A stretch of DNA of 64,000 nt. Origin: Ascocoryne sarcoides NRRL 50072. Taxonomy: Eukaryota; Ascomycota; Leotiomycetes; Helotiales; Gelatinodiscaceae. The position numbers were made by a program, and so were the translations under genes. Each line of letters opens with the position of its first letter. The first letter of the stretch is position 1. The stretch is taken from NCBI GenBank assembly GCA_000328965.1, contig KB205940.1, forward strand, positions 2,714,018 to 2,778,017, read 5' to 3'. A model generated the notes under the pieces. The model made no database searches. It was not told the DNA's origin and saw nothing but the letters and a program-made list of their open reading frames with translations. Shown piece after piece: positions 46,991-58,546 of this stretch.

Positions 46991-48829
46991 TTAGGGGGCG
47001 GGAGTTAGAGTACGAAGGACAAGCCAAAAAGTGTTAAGCCTGATATTAAGTAGTATTGCAAGCATGGATTTAGAAGCACTATTTTAGTAGTCAAGAATTG
47101 ATTGCCTTCTACTAAAACCATTCTCCAGTGCATTGAGACTCGTTAAGTGAATGTCAAAGGCGCCAAAATAAGGCCCAAGGCTATTAATCATAACTTATGT
47201 TAAAATATGCATTGAATGAAGAAATGAGCGGTGCTTGTTCAGTGATCTTATTTTCGATAATCAAGCGAGACCTGCTGGGTCGGAGAATAGAAAGAAGTTT
47301 GTCGAATCCTTGTTACTTGTGACAGGTGTTAAAGTCGTTGAAGTTAAAACACAATTGAAGCGTATGGCTTTAAGCCCAAGTGAAATAAGCGAAAAGTCTA
47401 ACATAAGAGAGGGTATTTCAAGGTTGCTTATAGTTAGATTGCATGCCTGAGGCATCAATAAGTCGTACATATAAGCTAGGGACTGGTTGTAGGCAGAGAA
47501 CGAGAGCGGGTTATAGCCTCTGAGAGTATGGGCTGTACATGAGAGCTTGTAACTACTATCCTCACTAGCTGATCTAGACAAAGCTGTATCTTCAACCCAT
47601 AAGCCCCCGCCGCTGCCACCTTGTTCTCTGCTTTGAACACTTGTTTGCGAGCCGAGTAGATCTTGCCTTTAACAGTAGCAGATAAGAAGATGAGGTCTGA
47701 CTCAAGTGGAGTAAGATCTAAGATTAATATTAGATCTTGCGGCTTGCGAGGTAGCATTTTGCTCTGGGCATTATCACTTGACCACAGGGTTGCTTAGAGG
47801 GTTGAGACGAGAGTAGTGTACTGCATACCCATTGAGATTTCAGGCTGCGGGGTGTCGATTGACCAGTGTTTCCTCTTTCTCAGAAATAATGGGAGGGGGA
47901 GGAAATTGGTGTTCAATTTCAGTGACTTATTGGCTGGCGTAGGATCGCCTGTGTGGATCTTTGAGGTTTGTGATAATGTGCATTTCTCCTTCTATGATGA
48001 AGACAACGTTGGCATCAACCTCAGTTGGTTACTGCCTAGGGAATTGAATCACAGTACAAATTCAAATCCAGGTCCAATTGTTAGGTATTTGGCTCAAGCT
48101 CCTCTCACCAGTTGACTTTTGCGCAGATATAGTTGTGGTGGATGCTTTGTTATGGCTCCTCTGAGAAGCTGGTATCTGTGGCAATTTCAATGATAGATAC
48201 GTTCTCTTCGGAATTACCATATCTCACGAATTACTATGTCTCATAGAGAGGTCGTTTTTTCTTTCCATGAGCACTTCAAAGCCGACCACTGCTACTAGGC
48301 AATTATTGTTTCCAGAGTCTTGCTCGTGACTGTCCAAGACATCTGATTATGCAATAACGCCGTCAAGAACGTCATTAATCATGGGCTTGGAATGCAAAGC
48401 ACGGCAATTGATATAGGCTTTGAGGCCTTATTCTCTTTCCCACAACATTGAAAACAAACATAGCCATTCTAAAACAACCTTATCGACGACTAAACAATGA
48501 TTACTGCAGGATAGACGAGGTTGAAAAGGAAAGAGTGAAGGAGCAGACTTCCGGGCTGACATCTAGCCGCCAATATTGTTATATATGAAATGTTAACTGA
48601 CATAACTCTAGACTTTCTTTGTTTGAAGAGCCGCATTTGCATCTCTCAGGGGTGACCCAAGAGACCTCTCTGTGTATGGAAAAATGGCAACTCAATGCTA
48701 AAAAAGCGGATATCGATCGGTATGTATTACTGATTTGGAATATTTTCTTTCTTATTAGACTTATCGCAGAGAGAATAGGAAAGGCAAACAAGAAAGCTAA
48801 ACCTCGAGTTTTTGGTAAGAGAAATGAGC
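46991..48829. other. Gene-poor interval
   Basis: No recognisable gene. Open frames at minus 47757-47476, minus 47581-47261 and plus 47816-48115 have some protein-like character but no family, start context or splice logic. They may be relics. Confidence 0.45.
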
Positions 48830-49905
48830 TCAACTGATATCTCTCTGTACCTCATACTTGAAGAAGTCTTTAACAAACTGTCCCCCTTCCCCCAAAAGCT
48901 CCATAAATGCATCATTGAACGACAACACCAACGTATTGGCCGCCATATAATGACACACTAAATTCCGCACACCGGCGTTCCCCTCGCTTAGCCCTCCGCA
49001 TCCAGCGTCTTCGGAGTACGCATACCTTGCGAGGGCAACGATATCTTCTGCATTATCATCGTAGACCCGAAAGGCGCACGTCTTGTGAAGCTTGTACAAT
49101 GCCAAAGCTTTCAATGAATCGATGAGTTTGTAATCGGCTAGAACGTAGAGGGCGGCGTGAGCGAGGAAGACGTTGGCATAGCTCCGGTCTGGGTCGAAAG
49201 TTGCAGCTGGCTCGCAAGCCTTGTCGTGGTTATTGCGTGGGACAAGCAGTGGGAAGGTAAGGGCATGGAAATCAGCAGCTGGTACGCGAGAGTGGCATTC
49301 TGGGTACTTTTCTCGTTTAGTGACAAAAAAGCTTTCGATATTTAACCCCTTTTTAGGCTTAGAATTTTCTTTTCTATCAGGTGCCAGTTGCCCCCAACTC
49401 ACCCAGGGATCTCCTACAACAAGCTCTTCACAAGGCTCTTCAATAGACTCGGACACGGGAATGGGTACAGGCGAGAGCTCCGGCTCGGGCTCGCATACGG
49501 GAAAGGGATCGCCGATGCTTTCTTCAAGGTCTAGCATTGGAGGCTCCACGATCTTCCGCTTTCTAGCTCTCTTAACTCTCTTCAAATCTGGTATCGAGTA
49601 ATCACTCATATATGCAAACTCAGCAAACCTCGCAAACGTATCTCGGCTCACATCGTCCCAAATGGTACACCCGGCTTGAGACTCCGTCATCCCCCCCTTC
49701 ATCAGATTGAACAGGGGCTTCGAGAGCTGAGCGATTGCTTCCTCGTGGACATGGTACTCCGTGGGGGTGCCGTCGATCTTTTCGCCGACGATGAACTTGA
49801 AGAGCCGGGAATCGAGGATTCTGTGAGGGGGAGGACGTTAGTCTTCTACACCGCTATACTGGGGATTGGAAGATAGGTGACATACTCTTGAAATGAGGCC
49901 GGCAT
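48830..49905 (-). CDS. BTB/POZ domain protein
   Basis: Two exons (49905-49886, 49820-48830) encode 336 residues. The tiny first exon (MPASFQ plus two bases) splices to EILDSRLFKFIVGEKIDGTP. The BTB fold covers about 7-85: FKFIVGEKIDGTPTEYHVHE, EAIAQLSKPLFNLMKGGMTE and FARFAEFAYMSDYSI. A charged, Pro/Glu-rich linker interrupts the usual layout (about 90-190), then a second helical part continues with ANVFLAHAALYVLADYKLID, LKALALYKLHKTCAFRVYD and DIVALARYAYSED. This split arrangement is typical of fungal BTB proteins of unknown function. Family knowledge: BTB domains dimerise and often recruit Cullin-3. No further effector domain is visible. A basic KRVKRARKRKI near 80-90 may be a nuclear signal. 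Confidence 0.8.
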
Positions 49906-51337
49906 TGTTGCAATGGGGAATTATATTTGGAATTGTCCAGTGCTACACTTTGGAAAGAGGGGAATAGTATCCGTCCAGCTTTAAAATCTCTTTTGTGATC
50001 CGAGAATTGCATTTTTAGGCACCCCTAAGCACTTCAGAGGTTGGATATCGGCCTTGTTGGATGTGTTTTCGGGTGACACAGGCCTTGAAGATCGAACCAA
50101 TTAGGCTGCTTTATATTGCATGGACCTAGATAAAACCCAAAGCAATCATATTTGTGCAGCGAGGTCATTTATTGATTGCCGTGGTTTTAAAAAGCACATG
50201 GTGCGCCTCGGGGTTTCAATAAGGCTAGGACTTCAGAACTCTCTTCAAATAGTTCGCCTCTACAAGTCAGATCTATTATCAAATAGACCTAGAAGCTACT
50301 AGGCACAGAGATATTATATAACAACAGGAGTGAAAATGGTAATAAAGCTCAAAGTCTTGCCCCTCATAAAAGATATGTTTTTCTATACATGGACTCTAAA
50401 TTGTGGTGTATTATGCAAATTATCGTCTTACCTCATAAAAGGAGAAAGCAAAAGCCCCCGACGACAAAGGATTTCCTTGTTGTACACCTTGAGGCTATAA
50501 ACAAGGCTTTTATATCCATGCCTGCTGGCCTCAACAAAAGGTGGACCCTGAAACCGAAAGAGAAATCTACTACTAGTTCCACGCAGCCCATGACCCCCGG
50601 CGCCCCCCAAAAGAACTACGAACAAGAGGCCGTAAAGGAGGGTGTGGAATACATGAAATCTTTATCTCAATACCCCCTCAATAGTGTAGTCGATATAAAT
50701 ACTACAGTCTCAGCATACTTAGCATACGCCCAACTCATTCACCAAAGAAATTCCCGTTGACACGATATAAACTTTCAATATGTGTTGGAAATTGAAGTTG
50801 AGGGAATTTTATAGTATGAATTAAAGTAGACAAGAACGCAAGGGGATTTCAATAGCTCAAAGTACCAACAAAATATAAATTAAAAGAGAAAGAGAAAAAG
50901 ATCCAAACATTTTTGCAAAAGGATGGTAGTAAAATATACTTCGAGTCCAGCAACTTATTACGACTCTAAGAGAGCAAGGCAGCTTTAAACCGTTCCGCCT
51001 AAAAAGAAGTAAGCATAGTTGACAAGATTTCACCGGAGTTGAGAAATCAAGGGACAGGTGTAGAGATGTTGATCATACATCAACACAGAGGGGCTGGAGG
51101 AGCTTTAAAGAATATAGTAGAGGCTTCAACTTTAGAAAGGCAACACTCTATTTATTGGTCATCTATCTATCTTGAAGACCATGCAAAAACCATCCAATAT
51201 GCAATGAAGATGAAAGTTCTGTGCAATCAGGTCTGTATGCAGATGGTAGATGCTCAGAAGAGCATAAAGCAGAAAAGCCAGGGTCTAGACTTTTATAACG
51301 CCCGTAATTGAATTTGGAACCGCATCATACCCTCCCT
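49906..51337. other. Intergenic region with unassigned ORFs
   Basis: This holds the BTB promoter and the MET3 3' flank. A plus ORF at 50389-50760 is listed separately. Another at 51039-51311 (LERQHSIYWSSIYLEDHAKT) has no clear start or family. Confidence 0.45.
50389..50760 (+). CDS. Hypothetical 123-residue ORF
   Basis: A single open frame starts at ATG (MDSKLWCIMQIIVLPHKRRK) and ends TGA. It has a basic N-terminus, a Ser/Thr/Pro linker and a helical C-terminal half (NYEQEAVKEGVEYMKSLSQ). There is no signal peptide, membrane helix or known motif. Surrounding DNA is AT-rich and gene-poor. It could be a lineage-specific gene, one exon of a larger gene that includes 51039-51311, or a chance frame. 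Confidence 0.25.
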   Translation: MDSKLWCIMQIIVLPHKRRKQKPPTTKDFLVVHLEAINKAFISMPAGLNKRWTLKPKEKSTTSSTQPMTPGAPQKNYEQEAVKEGVEYMKSLSQYPLNSVVDINTTVSAYLAYAQLIHQRNSR

Positions 51338-53374
51338 TCACAAACGATCCAGAAGACCAGCGCTCTCAAGCAGCAGCACAATCTGATGAACTGCACTCCT
51401 AACACTCGTCTTCTCGATATCAACCGTCAGGTCTGCCTTCTTAGGAACCTCATAAGGATCATCCACGCCGGTAAACCCCTTGATCTCTCCTCTTCTGGCC
51501 TTGGCGTAAATTCCTCTCTTATCCGTCTTCTCGGCATAATCGAGGGAAGTAGCGACATGGATGAGGTAGAAGTCACCATACTTCTCAACTAGTTCTCTAG
51601 CCCGCTCTCTTGCATCCTCAAAAGGGGCAATAGGGGCAGCAATAACAGCGGCGCGGGCGCGAGTAAGTTCAGACGCAACAAAAGCAATACGACCAATGTT
51701 GCGATCTCTATCAGCACGACTAAATCCAAGTTCGGAAGAGAGTTCCGAACGCACAGTCTCACCGAGGAGTAGGGACACAGATCGTCCACCTTGTTGATTC
51801 AAAGTGACATGAAGGGCACGAGCAATGGCGTCCTTTCCACTATTTTGGTATCCAGTCAAGAAGACGGTGAACCCCTGATCGGAACGAGGGGGGTGAGATT
51901 CCCGAAGAACTTTGACAACTTCGGGGTAGGAGAACCATTCTGGAATTTCACGACCAGTACGGAGACGATTGCGCAGTTCCGTCCCAGAAATATCAAGGGT
52001 ACGAATGCCAGGTGCAACCTCGTCCTTGGGGCGGTATTCATCACTATCTGGGAGATAGGTCATCATTTGGAAAGGGACCACCTCAATGCCAAGCTCGTCT
52101 TTATACTTCTCAACGGCGTATTGAGCATCGTAAGGACCGTAGAATTCTACACCCTTGCTATTCTTTCCTGGGCCGGCATGATCACGCCCAACAATGAAGT
52201 GAGTCGCGCCAAAGTTTTTGCGAATGATAGCATGCCAAATTGCCTCTCTAGGTCCACCCATACGCATTGCAAGGGGAAGCAGACCAAGCACAGCCATGCC
52301 ATTGGGATATCTTGGAAGAAGAGCCTGATAGACACGGACCCGGGTGAAATGATCGATATCACCTGGCTTTGTGAGACCGACAACTGGGTGAATGAGGACG
52401 TTGGCTTGTCGACTGCGAGCGGCTCGTACTGTCAACTCCCGGTGAGCGCGATGCATGGGGTTTCGAGTTTGGAAAGCAACAACTTTGGACCATCCGAGTT
52501 TATCGAAATGTAGACGGAGCTCTGCTGGGGTATCTAGACAGATGTCAGCGCGACGCTAGAAATCCAACCACGGAAAGCATACATCTAAGGGCAACATAAT
52601 CGTAGTGCTCTAAACGGTTAATGGCATCCAACTTTCCTCCTACGTAAAACTCTCGCGCGGTGTCATAAAGGTATTTGACAGCTGGGTGCTCTGGATCTCC
52701 TCCAAATACCTCTTTAGCCTCTTTCTCCCTGCAAATTATCAGATTGTTGTTGGGTAAATGCCTCGGATCGCTTACTTGTTAGGCTTGTAGACATCTTCAA
52801 CAGTTATGATGGCTAGATTGCGGTCGTCTCGGAAATCTCGAATTGTGAGCCGAGCGCCTGCCTTGATACCAATCTCCTCAATCTGCTCTTTCGATACGTC
52901 GAGGGTGATTGGCATAGAGAAGAGGTTCCCATCCGCCAAGCGGTTCTTCTCGACAACTCTATGAAAGGTGAGCCCAAAGAATTGTTGGGGCAGATGTACC
53001 AAGATTCATACCCATTATAGTCCTTCTCATTCATGAAACCTAAAGTGCAACCTGTCAACGTCCATACTAATTGGAAATTTGTGGTGGGTTGGGGTCGTTT
53101 TCTATGGTGGGGTAATTGTGCCCCGCCATCGAAGGGAATCGTGAGCCAGGCGTACCTTCAAGAGGGGAAAATCCACCGCTCAAGAGCAATTCCAGATCGC
53201 AGAGCTGTCTTTCACTGAGGACGATGGAAGGAAGCTTTTCTGCCTCTGCTGCGAGAGCATCATGTCTTGGTAAATCGCGGGCAAGCAGGTCTCTGGTCAT
53301 TTGTCAGTATCCTCTACCAAGACCGAGGACGCGGGTACCGACTTGAGCTCTCCGCCATGGGGTGGGTTTGCCAT
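51338..53374 (-). CDS. MET3: ATP sulfurylase (sulfate adenylyltransferase)
   Basis: Six exons (53374-53343, 53292-53156, 53039-53012, 52958-52776, 52728-52583, 52533-51338) encode 573 residues, matching fungal family length. The start MANPPHGGELK is the conserved one. The first intron uses a gtcggt donor, needed to give LKDLLARDLPRHD. Catalytic motifs: QTRNPMHRAHRELT with the HxxH at about 203-206, GRDHAGPGKNSKG, and DISGTELRNRLRTG. The C-terminal domain (about 395-573) resembles APS kinase but has GYQNSGKD in place of a normal P-loop. Family knowledge: in filamentous fungi this domain is inactive and binds PAPS as an allosteric inhibitor. Reaction: ATP + sulfate to APS + PPi, the entry step of sulfate assimilation in the cytosol. 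It is divergent from ISD11 across about 980 bp. Confidence 0.96.
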
Positions 53375-54357
53375 GATGAAAAGAGGGGATTCTTTGTATA
53401 GGAAAGAAGCTGAAGGTCAATTGAAGAAGTTTTCAAAAGAAGAGATTTAGGAACAGAAGAAAGGGCTGAGTTCAGTGTCAAAGAGGCATTTCCGACTTTT
53501 GTCTGGCGAAGTCGGCCATTCTCCCTCACAGCCCACGGCAGCGTGAGCACGTCATTTCACGAGTCGCCCCGTTGGGTGGAAATCCGCCCGTCGTCCTTCC
53601 ATGTGGGGAGACGGCCCTGAGGGCTGTGTTTGCGAGTTATAACTTCATCTCCAGAATATGATAATGTTTGGGAGCGAGCTGGGGAGTTGCAAATCTCAAG
53701 GAGAGGAGGTTGCGAAACGAGAATGGCTATCTCGGACTGTTATCTTATGAGACTATCAGTGCTGAATCATGCCCCCCACGCCGTTGTGAGATCTGATGGA
53801 AGGGCTTTCAAACTGCGTAGATAGATATTGAGTGAAGAACTTATTGCAAAGGACTATGTGTCTGAGGGCTATGGAAAATTGCAGTATATCTTCTTGGTAA
53901 TTTCGCCTTCAAATCTTCTAGGTCGGCCAAAGATATACCCGGTATCTCTTATCAACTCTTAAGAGTCAACTCTCAAAAACGACATCCCACCTCTTCGCAA
54001 TATCGCCGTTAGGAGTCGTTGATCCCTCTTAACATCTGCCCTTCTAGCCGCAACAACGTTCTCTCGTTTGCTATCTTGGCCATGTTGCTTATATATATCA
54101 TTAGGGTAATTGGGTAATTGGGTACTTGGAGTTTCGGTCTTGTTGCACGAGTCATGTCATGTGTTAAGCCCCACCCCCGCTCCGCCCCGCCCGGAGATTG
54201 TGCTTATCTTATCAATCAGAAGAATCTTCGGATCAAATCTTCTGAAAAGACCGATCGGGATGGAATTTGCCGTAACTAAAGTCCTCCATCTTATGGGAAA
54301 GCTCGATTTCCTTGTTGATGTCCCACGCCTCCTCCATCATTGCAACATTTGCTCAAG
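53375..54357. promoter_or_regulatory. Divergent promoter region MET3 / ISD11
   Basis: 983 bp lie between two outward-facing ATGs. A cacgtca motif lies about 175 nt upstream of MET3 (near 53548) and resembles a bZIP/bHLH half-site. A short tandem taattggg repeat occurs near 54106-54122. No exact CYS3-type palindrome was recognised by eye. Open frames in the region are not supported. Confidence 0.4.
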
Positions 54358-54901
54358 ATGTCTGTAGTCTCGGGAGTGAAAAGCGAGACAGCCCAGCAGG
54401 CAAGATCATTGGTGAGCATGCCTAAATTCCCCTGATTCCCTTTGCTTGCCACTGGTAGTGTGGGCGCCCAAAGTCCGGATGGATGAGCAGTGCTGGATAT
54501 CAAGCTATAATATCATGGGAAGGATTATGCTGACCAGACTATCTCTCCAGTATCGACAATTATTACGGCAAGGCGAGCAATATGCTGCCTACAATTTCAG
54601 AGAATATGCCAAACGGAGAACGCGGGACTCATTTAGGGAACACCAGAATGCGCAGGATCCAAGGGAGATACAAGAGTTGATGCAAAAGGGCCTGAAGGAG
54701 CTGCAAATAATGAAGGTATAGCTGCTTGTCTTTTGTAAGAATGGGAACGGCTTGATAGAGGGAGCAACAATATTTGACATTTTACTCGAATACCCAGGCT
54801 CGGAGACAAACACTTGCTAATCAGATAAGTAGAGGCAGTCAGTTATCAGCCAGTTCTTCCAACTTGATCGATTGGTAGTAGAGGGTGGGAAAACAGTATG
54901 A
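54358..54901 (+). CDS. ISD11: Mitochondrial LYR protein ISD11 (LYRM4)
   Basis: Three small exons (54358-54411, 54551-54715, 54833-54901), all phase 0, encode 95 residues. Exon 1 gives MSVVSGVKSETAQQARSL and exon 2 begins YRQLLRQGEQYAAYNFREYA, so the LYR tripeptide motif (S-L-Y-R) is assembled across the first splice junction. Exon 2 continues KRRTRDSFREHQN ... REIQELMQKGLKELQIMK. Exon 3 gives RQSVISQFFQLDRLVVEGGK and the stop. Family knowledge: Isd11 binds and stabilises the cysteine desulfurase Nfs1 with acyl carrier protein, supplying sulfur for Fe-S cluster assembly in the matrix. Length matches the family (about 90-100). Exons 1 and 3 are too short to stand out as open frames. Confidence 0.93.
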
Positions 54902-56276
54902 ATTGCCTATGCCTCCAGTTTCTAGACCCACGAGGAAATCCTAATTAGGCTGCAGGGAAAGCAAAGTGGAGAAAGCGGTGATATCGTGAGGCAAAAGGAT
55001 ACCGGGTGAGTGTCGAATGTGCTCGAGACTTGTAGGACTTGGTTTCTAATACACTATCAGGTTGGATTGAGGATATAGCAGGCTAGTTGAATATGACGGG
55101 ATGGGAACACTTGAGCTCGGCGCTTAGAGGCTAAAACACTACCTATTGTACCATACATGCATATTCGGAGTTACTGGATTTCTGGCAAGGGACAAACGCA
55201 ACTTCTGCGGTAACAATCGCTACTTAATTCAACGAGCGATCTGCTGTTATACCAGGTAATATAAGGATCAGATTCTGATGCTTGAACCTCCCCCTACCTG
55301 TACACTTCCTATTAAGATACTAGTTTTATGTGAAGCTATAAGTTTTGTTCCTCTCGAGTGCGTTTCGCCGTAGTTTTGAGGTTTTCACAACTACAGAAAT
55401 CTATTCTCTTTCCTAAGTACCTCGCGTTTTAGTAGTATTCATCAGCTTTCTAATCTAGGAATCTACAACTTTCCCTGGAATCCATAGCAAAAAGATCTCG
55501 TGCTCTTATTTCTACTTTCAATGGATCTATTAGCTAATGGATTAATTAGCTAATAACCTTCATTTTCTCTGCAGCTCATATCGTAGCATGGGTAAGTATA
55601 ATGTAATTCGCACGTGACTAACCACATTGTTGATGAAGAACCTCCGTCCTTAGTAACACGCGCTATAGTCACGAACCTTCACGACTCACCCCTTCCGCTC
55701 TTCAGTACGATGCGCCTCCCATCCATACCCTCCCACAACCCTTAACTCGCATTTTTATAGAAGTTTTCTGTCAATTGTATCTCCCCTGTGAGTCCTCATT
55801 CCAGTGAATCATCATATCCATCAATTGTGTCGCAAATTACTACCCTTGGGCGCATACCGATAGTGCATCGCTAACAGGGACTTCGATTCAGAGCACGTCG
55901 ATTCCGAACCCGCGCGCGAAAGTATAGCCAATTTGGCCAAGAGACGGAAGAGAAGGCAGCGCAAGAGCCTCTGCAGACTCGTTCAGAGAGTAATAGGGGA
56001 AGCCTCGACATAAACCTTCAAACTCGTGCAAACATCCTCCCAGGCGCAAACCGAGGCGCAAAGGTCAAAAGCTCGGCGATAATTACCCTGGGCACGCTTT
56101 CGAACCTACTTAGAGGACGTCAATAATCAATCAAGGCAATCGAGTTTATCTATCATTCAGAGTCAACTACAGAGCAGCTTAAGGGGGGCATGTTATGACG
56201 CTAGAGAGGGCAAGCATTTCAGAAAACTTCTTGCTAGTTACAAAAGAGAGTCAAGCCCGGTAATCTCTATACTATA
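54902..56276. other. Intergenic region
   Basis: 1.4 kb holding the ISD11 3' flank and the promoter of the next plus-strand gene. No coding or RNA feature was recognised. Confidence 0.5.
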
Positions 56277-58109
56277 ATGGCTCCGGGGGTGAGTATCTCA
56301 CTCGAAATTTAAATCGTATAATTTTGACATTGACAGTATCGAAACCAGAGCAGGCGACAAAATCATCGCGCCGGTATTGTTGACCATGATGTGTTTGAGG
56401 GTCTACCTGTACGACAATGGCGGCGTGATGAGGTTACCGTTGTGCCTCCTCCTGCCCAAGAAAACACACCTTCTCAAAACGATATATGGGCTGTCGAACT
56501 TCCCCATGGAATGCCCAAAGATTCCCACCTTCTGCCCCAACATAGTCAAGATCTTCTACGGGCAGCTCGATCTGGGAAATTATACAAACGTCATATGCCG
56601 GTCGAAGAAGACGATGCCTATCCGGAAGCTTTACTAGGAGATAAGCCAGAAAAGAAGGAGGACGACCCAAAAGACAGAGGCTTCACAGCTAGGGCATGGA
56701 AGCAAATAGGTCGTCACGCAGAGGGACCCGATATCGACTTCTTAGCCAAGAGGAGGAAAGGTGTGGTGACTGCGGCTTCGAGAGCCGCTACTATAGCTGG
56801 TACTTTGACTAAGACGAAGGTAAAACGGGTTGATGCAGCAGGAAATGAATACTTTCAAGACATTGTGTTGCCGCGTGGACAACCAGTTGAGGGAGAAGTT
56901 ATTTCTCAAACTGTTGTTACGGATACGAATGCCGTTGAACCGTACTCTCATCCCACCCCATCTAGGAAAAAGGGCCCATCTTCAAGGAAAAAACCAAATA
57001 AAGGGCCAGGAAGAGGAAGAAAGAAGAAACAAAATTCGTCAACTCCCACTACAGCTATATCCGAAGTGCAAACTGTTACGGGGGCGGCTCCGATCGAGGG
57101 GTCAGCTGGCTATGCAGAGGCAGAAGTGAGTATTGCAGATTAAAACTTAAATATCAACGACTAACCAAATCTACAGGCTATTAAAATCGAAGAAGGTACA
57201 AATGCAACACCATCTAATCACGGAGATACAGAAATGGGCGATGGATCAGTGGCTGCGTCGGATGAAGAAGAAGATGGTGATGAGGGCGATGATGGTGATG
57301 AAGAGGAAGGACATGTGGATAGCCACATCTCCCCGTCAAAACACGTGCCGGTACCATTTTCCGCTTCAGGCACACTACCAACTATGAAACCCATTCCGAG
57401 CTTTGGTCCTGCAGATGCACGCATGACTGGCATGGAAATCGGCCGCCCACCCATGATTCAGATCGGGCGAGGTCTCGATGCAAAGTTTGGAAGTCCCCTG
57501 AAGAATGTGGCCTTGACACAATCGACTCTCACATCACCATTGGACTCGCCAACACTTGCAGAACCATTTTCCGAGATACAAACAACTAAACCGTCTGATA
57601 AGTCTTCTGCCTCTCCAACCACAGTAAACATTCCTCCCCTTGACGAGGTCATAAAACAAGAACCCCAAGATACGGCACCAACTACATCTCCTCCATCTCA
57701 GCTACAGCCCAAGGAAGTCGACTTAACACGAGCCGTTGAAGTGCGACAAGAGGAGGAGAAAGAAAAGGCAACGCAACCTGATATTGTTGAAGATACGAGG
57801 CCTGGAGAGAGCGACGTAACTGCCGTGGTTACTAAGCTAGACGAGAAACATGATGAGCCTCCTTCCACAACTGCGGTTAAGGTGCCTTCACCACCAGCGC
57901 CGGTACCGGCAGTAGAAGGACCGGCAGCACCACCAGAACCAGCAGAAGAACCAGCACCGGCAGCAGTATTAACCCCACCGGCAGCAGGACTAGCATCCAC
58001 GTCAATACCAGCACCAGCAGCAATTCAGGAGCCTAATCAAGATGACGATGGCGATTTCCCGGATTTGCTTGGAAGCCTGGAAAAATCTTTGCAGAAGGCT
58101 GCGAAGTAG
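56277..58109 (+). CDS. Disordered, probably nuclear protein, family not recognised
   Basis: Three exons (56277-56288, 56337-57125, 57177-58109) encode 577 residues. Exon 1 is only four codons (MAPG) and joins YRNQSRRQNHRAGIVDHDVF. The conserved-looking N-terminal third contains DIWAVELPHGMPKDSHLLPQ, GFTARAWKQIGRHAEGPDID and FLAKRRKGVV, followed by KVKRVDAAGNEYFQDIVLP. A strongly basic stretch (TPSRKKGPSSRKKPNKGPGR) suggests nuclear localisation and nucleic-acid or chromatin contact. The second half is acidic (ASDEEEDGDEGDDGDEEEGH), then Pro/Ala/Glu-rich, with a short conserved-looking GTLPTMKPIPSFGPADARM. It ends DFPDLLGSLEKSLQKAAK, an amphipathic helix. I do not recognise a named family. A chromatin-associated role is inference from composition only. 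Confidence 0.75.
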
Positions 58110-58546
58110 TAAAATGAAGAATGGTACAAGTTTAGCACTCAGGAATAGAAGGGAGCAGATAAATCAGGAAGACGTCTCAAGATTTGATTGAAGTAATCAT
58201 ACTTTCAGATCGGCGAAGTGGTTAAGATAAAATACTGGGCAGTTTGCGGCGGGGATCTCTTTCACTTAATAATTTCTCAGGTGTCCTTGAGGTAGTTGCT
58301 TTAGGGCTGAATGGATGGCCACGAGGTATGAGAGATTGAATGATTCCAACGTAAGTTATGAGTGCCACACGTTTGCATAGCATCAACGGGAATACGAATG
58401 GCTTTGAAAGTACGGCGTCAAGAAGAGGAGGTCGCTTGGTATATTAGCGTTCGGGATGAAATTAAATAGGTTTTGGTCTTATCGGATACTCTTGAGTGAT
58501 TTTTCTTTTAATTGCGAGGCCAACATACGCACAGTAGGTAGCCGAC

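Noticed and set aside
47261..47757. Possible transposase fragment on the minus strand
   Set aside because: Text such as KIYSARKQVFKAENKVAAAG has a vague coiled-coil look, but no catalytic motif, terminal inverted repeat or target duplication was found.
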